A stretch of 64,000 nucleotides of DNA from contig OY970334.1 of the NCBI GenBank assembly GCA_963717445.1, positions 3,286,001 through 3,350,000 of the forward strand, in the 5' to 3' direction. Shown piece after piece: positions 8,577-17,739 of this stretch. The first letter of the stretch is position 1; every line of letters begins with the position of its first letter. The stretch is from JAGVPT01 sp963717445. Lineage in GTDB: Bacteria; Bacteroidota; Ignavibacteria; UBA10030; UBA8401. The notes beneath the pieces are model-generated. The model was not told where the DNA came from, made no database searches, and was given only the letters and a program-made list of their open reading frames with translations. The translations under genes were made by a program, and so were the position numbers.

Positions 8577-10649
8577 ATGAAAAAAATATTTCTTCTTTTC
8601 CTGTCGGTCGCGATGATGGCAACGGCGTTTGCGCAGAAGAGGCCGTTTGCGATCGAAGATTTGTATCATATTAAAGGGGTCGCCGATCCGCAAATCTCGC
8701 CGGACGGAAGAAAAATTGCGTTCACCGTTACGGAAAACAATCTCCCCGAGGGGAAATCCAATTCCGAAATTTATTTGATGGACGCCGACGGCAACAACAT
8801 CCGAAAGTTGACGAACAATCCGGCGGCCGACAATCACCCCCGGTGGTCGCCGGACGGAAAATCGATCCTTTTTCTTTCGACCCGGCATGAAGGGATGCAG
8901 GCTTGGCTCCTTCCGCTCGACGGCGGGGAACCGGTACAGCTTACACATTTCTCTCCGGGCGTTTCCGATGCCGTGTGGACCTCCGACGGCAAGCATATTG
9001 TATTTACGAGCGACGTTTTTCCGGAGTGCGGCGCTGACAGCGATTGTAACAAGAAAAATGAAGAAAGTATGAGCGGCGGCCCGATCCAGGCGCACATGGC
9101 CGACCACCTTCTGTACCGGCACTGGACATACTGGAAGGACGGCAAGCGCTCGCATGTGTTCGTGTTTGACGTCGATTCTAAAAAGTATACCGACCTTTCC
9201 CCCGGGGACTATGACGCACCCGTCTTCTCGCTTGAAGGAGGCGGAGTTGCAGTGTCGCCGGACGGGAAGGAAGTATGCTATGCCTCGAACCATGATGTCA
9301 ACGAAGCCGAAACGACAAACTCCGACTTGTTCGTCGTTTCGACTGAGAGTGTCGAGACAAAAAATATTACTTCAGAGAATAAAGCATACGACGGCGACCC
9401 GAGTTATTCCCCCGACGGAAAATATATTGCGTACCGGATGCAAACCGTGCCGGCGTATGAATCGGACCTTTTCCGCATTGCATTGTATGACAGGAAGACG
9501 GGAGAGAAAATTATCCTGACGGAAAAGTTTGATAATTGGGTGGATGATTTTACATGGGCGCCCGATTCAAAAAGCATTTATTTTACCGCCGATGTGCAGG
9601 GGCACACGCCTCTCTATAATGTCGAACTTAAATCAAAAGAGATCACGCCGGTAGTGGATGTAAAAATGATCGACGCGTTTGATATTTCTCCCGACGGAAA
9701 ATCACTTGCCATTGTACGGCGTGCCGTGGGGGAACCGGTTGAGATGTGGCGTGCAACAACGCGCGGAAAAGACCTCAAGCGCCTGACTTTTTTCAATAAA
9801 CCGGTCGAGGATTCCGTCGACATCCGTCCCGCCGAAGAAATGTGGATCTCATCGCCGACAGGGAAAAAAATTCACACATTTATCGTTAAGCCGCATAATT
9901 TTGACCCGGCAAAAAAGTATCCGCTCATTCTCAATGTTCACGGCGGACCGCAATCGCAGTGGGCCGATGCGTTTCGCGGCGACTGGCAGGTCTATCCGGG
10001 GAGCGGTTATATCGTTGCATTCCCGAATCCTCACGGTTCAACAGGGTACGGACAGGAATTTACCGCGGAGATTTCAAAAGATTGGGGAGGTGCGGTATAT
10101 CAGGATCTAATGGCGGTAGCCGACTCACTAGAGAAAATTCCGTACGTCGACAAGGACCGTATGGGAGCGATGGGTTGGTCGTTCGGAGGATATATGATGA
10201 TGTGGTTTGAAGGCCACACGACCCGCTTTAAAGCGATTGCCTGCATGATGGGCGTTTACGACTTGACGGCAATGCACGGTTCAACGGAAGAGTTATGGTT
10301 TCCCCAGTGGGATTTGGGGGGGGTGCCATGGAATTCCAATTTGTATATAAAGTGGTCGCCAAATCAGTATGTGAAAAATTTCAAGACTCCCTGCCTCGTC
10401 ATCTCCGGTGAGAGGGATTATCGCGTCCCCTATCCGCAGAGTCTCGAGTTTTTTACCGACCTCCAGGAAATGAACGTGCCGTCTCGTTTGATTGTTTTCC
10501 CTAACGACGGCCACTGGCCGAACGGAGTGAAATCGATGCCGTTGTATTACAATGCGCATCTTGATTGGTTCCACAAATATCTCGGCGGCGATCCGGCACC
10601 ATACGACATGGTGAAGATGATCCGCAACCAAGCGTTTGATGAGAAGTAG
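8577..10649 (+). CDS. S9 family peptidase (dipeptidyl/acylaminoacyl peptidase type), secreted
   Basis: 690 aa. The signal peptide is MKKIFLLFLSVAMMATAFAQ. Residues about 30-420 carry WD40-like PD40 repeats (ISPDGRKIAFTV, WSPDGKSILFL, YSPDGKYIAYR) that form the propeller covering the active site. The C-terminal alpha/beta hydrolase domain has the complete triad: S535 in GWSFGGY, D614 in GERDYRVPY, and H646 in NDGHWP. Such enzymes release peptides from the N-terminus of oligopeptides in the periplasm. GAGGAA precedes the ATG. The gene ends at a GC-rich palindrome. Confidence 0.93.
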   Translation: MKKIFLLFLSVAMMATAFAQKRPFAIEDLYHIKGVADPQISPDGRKIAFTVTENNLPEGKSNSEIYLMDADGNNIRKLTNNPAADNHPRWSPDGKSILFLSTRHEGMQAWLLPLDGGEPVQLTHFSPGVSDAVWTSDGKHIVFTSDVFPECGADSDCNKKNEESMSGGPIQAHMADHLLYRHWTYWKDGKRSHVFVFDVDSKKYTDLSPGDYDAPVFSLEGGGVAVSPDGKEVCYASNHDVNEAETTNSDLFVVSTESVETKNITSENKAYDGDPSYSPDGKYIAYRMQTVPAYESDLFRIALYDRKTGEKIILTEKFDNWVDDFTWAPDSKSIYFTADVQGHTPLYNVELKSKEITPVVDVKMIDAFDISPDGKSLAIVRRAVGEPVEMWRATTRGKDLKRLTFFNKPVEDSVDIRPAEEMWISSPTGKKIHTFIVKPHNFDPAKKYPLILNVHGGPQSQWADAFRGDWQVYPGSGYIVAFPNPHGSTGYGQEFTAEISKDWGGAVYQDLMAVADSLEKIPYVDKDRMGAMGWSFGGYMMMWFEGHTTRFKAIACMMGVYDLTAMHGSTEELWFPQWDLGGVPWNSNLYIKWSPNQYVKNFKTPCLVISGERDYRVPYPQSLEFFTDLQEMNVPSRLIVFPNDGHWPNGVKSMPLYYNAHLDWFHKYLGGDPAPYDMVKMIRNQAFDEK

Positions 10650-10680
10650 ACCCCACCCTGCCCTCCCCCATAGGGGAGGG
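10650..10680 (+). repeat. GC-rich palindromic repeat, copy 1
   Basis: An inverted repeat (CCCTCCCC...GGGGAGGG) preceded by ACCCCACCCT. A second copy at 11159-11194 has the same parts in the opposite orientation, so the two copies face each other across the DinB-like gene. It may act as a transcription barrier, but no T-run follows. Confidence 0.7.
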
Positions 10681-10707
10681 TAAATTCTTTGGAGAGGAAA
10701 CAGCGGA

Positions 10708-11148
10708 ATGCGAAAAACTATTGATGAATTTAAATCATTGATCGAGCAATCGTCGGATAGGCTTGCTCGAATTTCGGAATCAGGGAGCAAGAGCAAATCG
10801 GCACCGGAGAAATGGTCGAAGAAGGAGATTCTCGGCCACCTTATCGATTCCGCCGCAAACAATCACCAACGTTTTGTACGCACACAATTGAGCGCCGAAC
10901 TCAAATTGCCTGGCTACGATCAGGAAGATTGGGTAACAACGCAACAGTACCAAAATGAATCGTGGGCTAATCTCTTTCAACTGTGGAAAAGCTATAATCT
11001 CCACCTTCTTCATCTCATTGCTGCAATTCCCGACAGCGCGCTAGGCAATCATTGTGCTATCGGCAACAACGAGGCAGTGACACTGGAATTTTTGATTGAA
11101 GATTATGTCAGACATCTGAAACATCACCTCGAACAGATCCTTAAATGA
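10708..11148 (+). CDS. DinB-family (DinB_2) four-helix protein
   Basis: 146 aa, almost entirely helical. The spaced histidines expected for the metal site of the DinB/YfiT fold are present: H in KKEILGHLIDSAANNH near residue 44-54, and the C-terminal VRHLKHHLEQ. Family members are putative metal-dependent hydrolases or thiol transferases, sometimes damage-induced; the substrate here is unknown. GGAGAGGAAA lies upstream of the ATG. The gene is flanked on both sides by inverted copies of a GC-rich palindrome. Confidence 0.85.
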   Translation: MRKTIDEFKSLIEQSSDRLARISESGSKSKSAPEKWSKKEILGHLIDSAANNHQRFVRTQLSAELKLPGYDQEDWVTTQQYQNESWANLFQLWKSYNLHLLHLIAAIPDSALGNHCAIGNNEAVTLEFLIEDYVRHLKHHLEQILK

Positions 11149-11158
11149 GAACATGTTT

Positions 11159-11194
11159 CCCTCCCCTCACAGGGGAGGGACTAAGGGTGGGGTT
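11159..11194 (-). repeat. GC-rich palindromic repeat, copy 2 (inverted)
   Basis: CCCTCCCC...GGGGAGGG followed by AGGGTGGGGTT. This is the reverse complement of the arrangement at 10650-10680, with a slightly different spacer. It lies just after the DinB-like gene. Confidence 0.7.
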
Positions 11195-11236
11195 GCTTGA
11201 GCCACACCTGATTTTTGAAATTTTCCAATTCCACCA

Positions 11237-11881
11237 ATGAAGATAGGCAGCAACGAAAAGTGTAATGCCTTTGATTGGAACAAGTCTGAGATGAGGGTAA
11301 TTTCAACCCTCACATCTCCCGCCAAGATTCAGTCATTCCTTGATACGCTCGAGTACAGCGCCGAATCGCGGTACCGTTCGCCGCGAAGTGTTCTCAGCGA
11401 CCGTACGGCACATTGCTATGACGGGGCAGTTTTTGCAGCCATGGCCTTGAGAAGAATCGGTTTTCCGCCCCTCATTGTCGACATGGATTCGGTTCGAGAC
11501 GATGACCATGTGATTGCTCTGTTCAACCGCCGCGGACGATTCGGCGCGATTGCAAAATCGAACTTTGTCGGACTACGGTACCGCGAGCCTGTCTACATAT
11601 CGTTGCGCGAATTGGTGATGTCGTACTTCGAATCGTTCTATAACGTCGATTATGAAAAAACGCTTCGACAGTATACGCGCCCCCTTAACTTATCAGCCTA
11701 TGACAAATTGAATTGGACAACTTCAGACGCGGCCCTTGATGTTATCGGTGATGCGTTGAACAACATCCGCATCTACAAAATTATAGACGCCGCCATGGCG
11801 CGGTCGCTCTCGCTGGTCGATAAACGCACGTATAAAGCCGGCATGCTGGGAGTGAACAAAGCGGGTCTCTATAAACCTTGA
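11237..11881 (+). CDS. Transglutaminase-like (papain-fold) protein, uncharacterised
   Basis: 214 aa with no signal peptide. The motif TAHCYDGAVFAAMALRRIGFPP near residue 58, followed by LIVDMDS and a histidine in DDDHVIALF, resembles the Cys-His-Asp core of transglutaminase-like proteins. The rest is not recognised. The start is uncertain: ATG at 11237 has no clear ribosome binding site, and ATG at 11291 (MRVISTLTSP) is an alternative that keeps the conserved core. It lies between two repeat-rich intergenic regions. Confidence 0.65.
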   Translation: MKIGSNEKCNAFDWNKSEMRVISTLTSPAKIQSFLDTLEYSAESRYRSPRSVLSDRTAHCYDGAVFAAMALRRIGFPPLIVDMDSVRDDDHVIALFNRRGRFGAIAKSNFVGLRYREPVYISLRELVMSYFESFYNVDYEKTLRQYTRPLNLSAYDKLNWTTSDAALDVIGDALNNIRIYKIIDAAMARSLSLVDKRTYKAGMLGVNKAGLYKP

Positions 11882-11936
11882 GCAATCAACAATCAACAAT
11901 CAACAATGAACAGCTAACACCTTACAACTTATAACC

Positions 11937-12057
11937 TGAGACTTCTGAATAATTTTAAAAGTATGGCTCACGCAAAGACGCAAAGTAGCAAAATAATTTA
12001 AAAACAGAGTTTTTGCGCCTTCGCGGCTTGGCGAGAGACAATTTTTCAGAGGCCTCA
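11937..12057. repeat. Palindromic cgcaaag-type repeat, copy 1
   Basis: The element has arms CTCACGCAAAGACGCAAAG and TGCGCCTTCGCGGCTTGGCGAGAG, with outer ends GAGACTTCTGAA and TTCAGAGGCCTC in inverted orientation. Related copies lie at 15339-15431 and 28797-28900. Just upstream (11882-11935) is low-complexity DNA with repeated AATCAACA units. The whole 11882-12218 gap holds nothing else recognisable. Confidence 0.7.
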
Positions 12058-12218
12058 ACCTATAACTCACAGCTTCATTCAAACAGGCTTCACTCTTTAA
12101 CTCATGCCCATCGAACGCCATCGCCAGCACTTTGCTGTTTCAACCGACGCATCCAAATTAGATATTGAAACAATTCACGACGCCGATATTTACAAAAAAT
12201 TGCAAAAGGAGAAATGAT

Positions 12219-12500
12219 ATGGTGACTGCAATTGTCCTCTTGACTGTTGCACGGGACAAAATCAATCCCGTGGCCGAACAATTGGCGGATATTGATGGCA
12301 TCACGGAAGTTCATTCGGTCGCCGGTCGCTATGACCTCGCGGTGATTATTCGTGTGAAAGACAACGACCGCCTCGCCGATTTGGTCACCGACCACATCAG
12401 GAAAGTGGCCGGTATAGAAAAATCGGAGACGCTCATTGCATTTCGCGTCTATTCGAAACACGACCTCGAAAGAATTTTTTCCATCGGGATGGAAAAATAG
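12219..12500 (+). CDS. Lrp/AsnC ligand-binding (RAM) domain protein without DNA-binding domain
   Basis: 93 aa from the ATG at 12219, chosen because AAAAGGAG lies seven bases upstream; the frame itself runs further up. The protein is a stand-alone RAM domain (VTAIVLLTVARDKINPVAEQLADIDGITEVHSVAGRYDLAVIIRVKD, written here only as its boundaries V2-D50), lacking the helix-turn-helix of Lrp/AsnC regulators. Such small proteins assemble into octamers that bind amino acids and may modulate full-length Lrp proteins. No partner is adjacent. Confidence 0.85.
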   Translation: MVTAIVLLTVARDKINPVAEQLADIDGITEVHSVAGRYDLAVIIRVKDNDRLADLVTDHIRKVAGIEKSETLIAFRVYSKHDLERIFSIGMEK

Positions 12501-12542
12501 ATAGCGTTAATTTCTCTGCTCCAAATGCTGCTCGTGAAGAAT

Positions 12543-12700
12543 TCTCGGAATCGGCGTGTTATGTGGAAGGCAATGTGTGCGTTGAGAAAATGGTGGGCAT
12601 GAGGGCGGTTGGTCTAAGCCGTTTCTCAGGCTTTTGTATTGACAAGTATCGCGTGGATTCCGATTCCCGCAAAGAGGTTCCTCGGACGAGAAGCTCATCC
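12543..12700. repeat. Partial copy of the hairpin-ended repeat seen at 61844-62236
   Basis: The stretch begins CTCGGAATCGG, contains GTGCGTTGAGAAAATGG and GGGCATG, and runs to ATTCCGATTCC and GAGAAGCTC. The same order occurs at 62061-62203 (CTCGGAATCGG, GCGCGTTGAGAAAACGG, TGGCATG, ATTCCGATTCC, GAGAAGCTC). Long minus-strand frames here are by-products. The gap 12501-12875 holds no gene. Confidence 0.65.
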
Positions 12701-12875
12701 CGCTTTCCAAAAACATGAAAGGAGGGATCCCGTACAGCGGAACGTTGCTTCCTTTCCCGAAGGAGGCTGTCATCAAATCTGATTCGCTTCCATCGCTTCC
12801 TGGCGCTTGACTCTTAATATTTTCCTTTCTACAATAGCTCGTCCTTTCGTTCATCTCCCATTTCGACAATGTGCT

Positions 12876-15392
12876 ATGAAGCAGTTCTCGCCGCGCATTT
12901 GGTTTTATTTTGCGATTGATTGCATCGTCCTTATAGTCTGTATCGTGCATATTCCTTCTATCATCCAACGCGCTACAACCCCGTTTGAGATTGATGAACG
13001 CCATAACCGCCCTTTTGTGGGCAATATTATTGACCGCAAAGCGTGCGGTGGTGTAACGAAGGGCGATATTGTAATGCGCTGGCGAGGGGAAGCTGTTACC
13101 ATTCCGGAAGCGCTTGAGTTTTTGTCTGATATTTCTTCTATCGGGGATACAGTGCTGGTGACGTATCAGCGCGGAGGAGAGATTCACGAGAGCTTTATCA
13201 CGCTTATTCCATTCTATTCTTCGCTGAGATTTGTCATTATTACTTTTTTTGTTGGAGTTGTTATTTGGGGGGTTGGCGTCTACATCTTATGGAATGGGTG
13301 GCGCGACCTTGCCGGTCGCGTGCTTCATTGGATGATGATCTGTTTTGCCTCGGTCGTGATGGTTACGTGGGGGGCGGCTTTTCCGAACACAATTGAAAGA
13401 GTCGTTCGCCCGTACATTTTTTTTGGTTCCTATGAAGTTGGGGTTCCTCTTTTCTTTTTCTTCACGACGCTCTATCCGAGGCCAAAAGAGGGCTCTCGAC
13501 TGATGATCGCTCTCTTCACATTCATTCCCGCTCTGGCGATGCTGACGGCATCGCTCTATTTTTATCTCGGCGCGCTCCGGCTCGATTCGATTGCATACTT
13601 TACCCGGTTTCAATCGGTCTACGACGTATTCCATATCGCGCTCTTTTTTTACATCGGGGGGGGAATTCTCAACCTTATCCATTCGTACGCTACAGCCTTG
13701 AAACAAGAAGAACGCCAGCGAACGAAATGGATACTATGGGGATTTATTGTCGGGGCGATCCCATTTTTGTTTCTGTATATTTTGCCGCAGCTGTTGTTTT
13801 CGAAGTATCTAATCGATGAAGAATATACAACGATTGCCTATTTGATCATTCCTTTCGCATTCGCAGTTTCCTTTATCAAATACCAGTTATTCGACATCGA
13901 AGTCGTCATCAATCGCAGTATCGTGTACTCGGTGTTGACCCTCTTTATCGGTGGAACATATATCCTGGTCGTGCTCTTCCTGACCTCTATGATAGGCGGC
14001 CAATCAGTGTTTGGGGAATATTTATACGTTGTTGCGGTGACGCTCGTTGTCGCGCTCCTCATCAACCCGCTAAGAAGAAGAATTCAACGGCTTGTTGACG
14101 AATCGCTGTTTGCAGCGCGTACAAATTTTCGCACGGCGGTGACGGCGACAACCGAAAGCCTGCATTCAGCGCTGAGCGGTGAGGAGTTGTGTGCCCGGCT
14201 TACCGAATCGATCCGCAACATTGTACCTTCGGACATGGTGGCAGTGTATACCATGAAAAATGACCGACTACAACTTGTTGCCGCTTATGGTTTGGATTCT
14301 CGCCGGCAAATCCCTTTGACAACGATCATTGCCGCCGCCTTGGCATCGTCTCCTGTATTGGCGATGAAAGAATCAATTTCTACGGCAGACGATTCCATGA
14401 ATTTCGCTCACTCAGCTTTTCTCACGGAATGCGGGTGCAGCGTTTGCATCCCTATGAAAACAGAATCGAACGAGGTGCTTGGAATGGTCGCATTGCGCCC
14501 CCGTTCTGCTAACAAGCAATATGATGAGAACGAAATGGATTTCGTTCTAACGGTATGCGCCGAGTCTGCGGAAATACTCGAGCGGCTGCTGTTGCAGGAG
14601 CGAATTATTATGGAACGCGGGGAGAAAAAGCATTTTGAAGAGTTGAGCAATCTCAAATCCGATTTCGTTTCGTACGTCTCGCACGAATTACGTGCGCCGT
14701 TGACATCAATCAAAATATTTTCCGAGTTGTTGAAACGGCGTGCTTCTCCCCGTGATGCGAAAATGAAGGAGTATTTGCGAATTATTGACGGGGAATCTGA
14801 GCGGCTGAACCGGATGGTGACGAATATTCTTGATACTGCCCGGATTGAGAAAGGAGGAAAAGAATACATTTTTGAAGATATTGACGTAGGTGCTGTGGTC
14901 CAAAAAGTTCTGGACACCATGAGGTACCAGTTGAAGAAGCATCGATTCAAAGTGGAATTTCATCCGCCGCACTTACCACAGATCATCTATGCGGATCCAG
15001 ATGCGGTTGCGCAAGCAGTGATCAATCTCGTCTCGAATGCGATCAAGTATTCGACTCAGGAAAAATTCATTGCAATCGCGGTGTTGAAACGAAACGGTTA
15101 TGTGATGTGTCGCGTCAGCGATCACGGGGACGGCATTTCCGAAGAAGCGCTACCTCATTTGTTTGAAAAATTTTACCGGGAACCCTCGCATAGCGGCGCT
15201 GTTCAGGGGATCGGGCTCGGGCTTTCTCTGGTGCGCCATATCATGGACGAACACGGCGGGCGAGTGGAAGTCCGCAGTGTACCGGGCAAAGGAAGCTCGT
15301 TCACTCTTTTTTTCCCCGTTCGAATGAAACAGAAGACGAACCGCAGAGACACCAAGAACGTCAAGAAATTTACTAAAGCTCAAGGGGAGTAA
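12876..15392 (+). CDS. Membrane sensor histidine kinase with PDZ-like and GAF domains
   Basis: 838 aa from ATG 12876; a TTG at 12807 would add 23 residues and neither start has a clear ribosome binding site. After a first membrane segment comes a periplasmic PDZ-like domain (GGVTKGDIVMRWRGEAVTI). Then follow about eight membrane segments, a GAF-like region (residues about 415-570), HisKA with H603 in SHELRAPLTSIK, and an HATPase with N-box NLVSNAIKYS, DHGDGI and GIGLGLSL. All catalytic motifs look intact. The OmpR-type regulator 75 bases downstream is the likely partner. The last 17 or so residues are encoded by a dispersed repeat, so they are probably a recent extension. Confidence 0.9.
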   Translation: MKQFSPRIWFYFAIDCIVLIVCIVHIPSIIQRATTPFEIDERHNRPFVGNIIDRKACGGVTKGDIVMRWRGEAVTIPEALEFLSDISSIGDTVLVTYQRGGEIHESFITLIPFYSSLRFVIITFFVGVVIWGVGVYILWNGWRDLAGRVLHWMMICFASVVMVTWGAAFPNTIERVVRPYIFFGSYEVGVPLFFFFTTLYPRPKEGSRLMIALFTFIPALAMLTASLYFYLGALRLDSIAYFTRFQSVYDVFHIALFFYIGGGILNLIHSYATALKQEERQRTKWILWGFIVGAIPFLFLYILPQLLFSKYLIDEEYTTIAYLIIPFAFAVSFIKYQLFDIEVVINRSIVYSVLTLFIGGTYILVVLFLTSMIGGQSVFGEYLYVVAVTLVVALLINPLRRRIQRLVDESLFAARTNFRTAVTATTESLHSALSGEELCARLTESIRNIVPSDMVAVYTMKNDRLQLVAAYGLDSRRQIPLTTIIAAALASSPVLAMKESISTADDSMNFAHSAFLTECGCSVCIPMKTESNEVLGMVALRPRSANKQYDENEMDFVLTVCAESAEILERLLLQERIIMERGEKKHFEELSNLKSDFVSYVSHELRAPLTSIKIFSELLKRRASPRDAKMKEYLRIIDGESERLNRMVTNILDTARIEKGGKEYIFEDIDVGAVVQKVLDTMRYQLKKHRFKVEFHPPHLPQIIYADPDAVAQAVINLVSNAIKYSTQEKFIAIAVLKRNGYVMCRVSDHGDGISEEALPHLFEKFYREPSHSGAVQGIGLGLSLVRHIMDEHGGRVEVRSVPGKGSSFTLFFPVRMKQKTNRRDTKNVKKFTKAQGE

Positions 15393-15431
15393 TTCCCTCA
15401 TTCCTTTTGGCGTGCTCCGCGCCTTGGCGGT
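15339..15431. repeat. Palindromic cgcaaag-type repeat, copy 3, overlapping the kinase 3' end
   Basis: The left arm AACCGCAGAGACACCAAG and right arm CGCGCCTTGGCGGTA are imperfect inverted repeats of the family seen at 11937 and 28797. The left arm lies inside the kinase reading frame and supplies its charged C-terminal tail. Confidence 0.55.
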
Positions 15432-15467
15432 ACGATTTTTTTCAACAACGTGCAAGGTAAGACGGTA

Positions 15468-16148
15468 ATGAAAACAATTTTGATTATCGAAGACGACCCC
15501 GCAATTCAACAAGGTCTACACGATGCCCTTACGGAAGAGCATTTTTCAGTCCTGTCGTCAACGGACGGTGAAAAAGGATACCAGATGGCCAAGCGCGAAA
15601 CCGTTGCTCTCATCATCCTCGACCTCATGCTTCCAAACAAAAATGGGAGGGAAATCTGCAGTGAATTAAGAGGTTCGGGCGTGCAAACACCCATCCTTAT
15701 GCTTACCAGCAAAAAGCAGGAAATGGATAAAGTGCTGGGCTTGGAAATCGGGGCGGACGATTACATGACGAAGCCGTTTAGCCTCCGGGAATTGATCGCT
15801 CGCGTGAAAGCCCTGTTGCGCCGTCACACTGAAATCCATTCCGCAATCGACGAGACGCACTTCAGCGATGTCCATGTTGATTTCACAAAGCAGGAGGCAA
15901 CAAAAGGAAAAAGAAAATTAAAACTGAGCGCGAAGGAATTTCAACTGATGAAATATTTTGTCGAACGCGAAGGTAAAGTCATATCGCGCGATACCCTGCT
16001 CGACAATGTCTGGGGCTACGATGTAACGCCCACGACGCGCACTGTAGATAATTACATTCTCTCCCTGCGAAAAAAAATTGAGACTATTCCATCAAAACCG
16101 AAGCATCTTCTTACTATTCACACGGCCGGTTACAAGTTTGTGAAGTAG
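15468..16148 (+). CDS. OmpR/PhoB-family response regulator
   Basis: 226 aa from ATG 15468; a GTG at 15450 would add six residues. The receiver has D9-D10, phosphoacceptor D52 (LDLMLP), T in MLTSKK and K in TKPFS. It is followed by a winged-helix DNA-binding domain (residues about 130-226: LSAKEFQLMKYFVEREG, NVWGYDV, HTAGYKFVK). It directly follows the sensor kinase gene, so the pair forms a two-component system whose signal and targets are unknown. A decayed fragment of a related regulator lies just after the next gene. Confidence 0.93.
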   Translation: MKTILIIEDDPAIQQGLHDALTEEHFSVLSSTDGEKGYQMAKRETVALIILDLMLPNKNGREICSELRGSGVQTPILMLTSKKQEMDKVLGLEIGADDYMTKPFSLRELIARVKALLRRHTEIHSAIDETHFSDVHVDFTKQEATKGKRKLKLSAKEFQLMKYFVEREGKVISRDTLLDNVWGYDVTPTTRTVDNYILSLRKKIETIPSKPKHLLTIHTAGYKFVK

Positions 16149-16245
16149 TGTTTCAGCCGATTACAAGATTGCAATAGTACAACAGGATGTCTATTTAGAA
16201 AACGAAAAAGTATCTTCATCAATCGTGAAAAAGAAGGCGATGACT

Positions 16246-17541
16246 ATGAATACAACAGCGATTTCAACCCCGGACCCCTACGTAGGGCTGAGTCTTTCTA
16301 TCCTTCAAGAAGTTTTTGCCAATTATCATCCGCGTGACTTTGCCGTACGTCTCTGGAATGGTACTACGTGGGAGCCCGAGCCGGGTCATAAGGCTCTTTT
16401 CACGATGGTACTGCAGCATCCAGGCGCTTTACGAAAGATGTTTCTGCATGTGAATGAGGTCGCACTCGGCGAAGCGTACATCTACGATGATTTCGATGTT
16501 GAAGGGGACATCGAAGCGTCAATCGAGATGGCGAGCCGTCTTTTCGAGATGGATGTAACGCTTGCTAAAAAAGTCCGTCTTGGCCGGCAACTTTTGAAAC
16601 TCCCTTCGGATGGAAGGCCGCGTATCGGTCGACAAGCCGCTCGATTGAAAGGAGCTCTCCATTCCAAAGAGCGCGACAAGCAGGCGGTTGCGTATCACTA
16701 CAACGTGTCGAATGATTTTTTTGCGTTATGGCTGGGTCAGCGGATGGTCTACTCATGCGCCTATTTCAATTCACCGGATGAGGATTTGGATACGGCACAA
16801 GAACGTAAGCTCGATTACATCTGCCGCAAACTCAGATTGCGTCGGGGCGACCGGCTTCTCGATATCGGTTGTGGCTGGGGCGGATTGATTATTTACGCCG
16901 CAAAAAAATACGGCGTCACGGCCGTGGGCGTTACTGTCAGCGAGCCTCAAGCTCAATTGGCAAACGAACGGATCCACAATGAGGGATTGACAAGCCAGTG
17001 CCGGGCGGAGGTCCGCGATTACCGCGATATTGATGAATCTGAAGAGTATGACAAGATCGTCAGCGTGGGAATGTTTGAGCACGTCGGTGAATCGATGCTT
17101 CCCGAATATTTCAAAAAGGCATGGCGCTTGTTGAAGCCGGGCGGATTTTTTCTTAATCACGGCGTTGCATCCAGCCTCAATACTCCGAAGGCCAAAAGAG
17201 GTACGTTTTCTCAGCGGTATGTTTTCCCCGACGGTGATGTTTTACCCATCAGCACAACCTTGCGCGCTGCAGAAATGTGCCGCTTTGAAGCGCGTGATGT
17301 TGAAAGCCTGCGCGAACACTATGCTCTGACCCTCCATCACTGGTTGAAACGATTGGAAGCGCATCACAACGAAGCGCTCAAATTAACAAACGAACCCACA
17401 TATCGCATCTGGCGTTTGACCCACGCCAGCGCCGGCGTTGGATTCTGGATGAATCGGCAGACGATTTACCAAACGCTATTTGTAAAGCCTGACCATGATA
17501 AAAGTCATCTGCCGTTGACACGGGCGGATTGGTATGTCTGA
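16246..17541 (+). CDS. cfa: Cyclopropane-fatty-acyl-phospholipid synthase
   Basis: 431 aa from ATG 16246, chosen because GAAGG lies eight bases upstream; a GTG at 16225 and an ATG at 16240 are alternatives. The enzyme transfers a methylene group from S-adenosylmethionine to unsaturated acyl chains of membrane phospholipids. The SAM-binding loop LLDIGCGWGGLI, the lipid-site motif YHYNVSNDFFALWLG, the VYSCAYF signature and VSVGMFEHVG are all present, and the length is usual for the family (about 380-430). It lies 97 bases after the response regulator, which might control it as part of a membrane-stress response; that is inference. Confidence 0.93.
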   Translation: MNTTAISTPDPYVGLSLSILQEVFANYHPRDFAVRLWNGTTWEPEPGHKALFTMVLQHPGALRKMFLHVNEVALGEAYIYDDFDVEGDIEASIEMASRLFEMDVTLAKKVRLGRQLLKLPSDGRPRIGRQAARLKGALHSKERDKQAVAYHYNVSNDFFALWLGQRMVYSCAYFNSPDEDLDTAQERKLDYICRKLRLRRGDRLLDIGCGWGGLIIYAAKKYGVTAVGVTVSEPQAQLANERIHNEGLTSQCRAEVRDYRDIDESEEYDKIVSVGMFEHVGESMLPEYFKKAWRLLKPGGFFLNHGVASSLNTPKAKRGTFSQRYVFPDGDVLPISTTLRAAEMCRFEARDVESLREHYALTLHHWLKRLEAHHNEALKLTNEPTYRIWRLTHASAGVGFWMNRQTIYQTLFVKPDHDKSHLPLTRADWYV

Positions 17542-17739
17542 TGACGAACCATTTTGTCGAGCGCAAAGGCAATGTCTTTTGTATTTGATATACCGGTCAA
17601 TGTCTGAGAATTTGATATAACTTCTGCAACACGGGGTCGATAATTATATTTTTCCCTTGCGAAAGAAATTTGAAGCTATTCCATCCACTCCAAGATATCT
17701 CCCCCAGTTCGCACCGCCGGTTACAAATTTGTGAAATAG
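17538..17739 (+). pseudogene. Decayed C-terminal fragment of an OmpR-family response regulator
   Basis: Translated with frameshifts, this stretch aligns with the last 60 or so residues of the regulator at 15468: HFVERKGNV (for YFVEREGKV), VNV-stop-EFDITSATR (for DNVWGYDVTPTTR), DNYIFPLRKKFEAIPS (for DNYILSLRKKIETIPS) and RTAGYKFVK followed by TAG. The conserved Trp codon is now TGA at 17605-17607, and at least two frameshifts are present. Silent sites differ widely, so it is an old or divergent copy. It begins at the very end of cfa. The rest of the gap up to 17986 shows nothing else. Confidence 0.85.

Noticed and set aside
12507..13187. 226-codon minus-strand frame opposite the kinase gene
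   Set aside because: It lies over a repeat and the start of a well-supported plus-strand kinase, has low-complexity Arg/Ser-rich sequence and no binding site.
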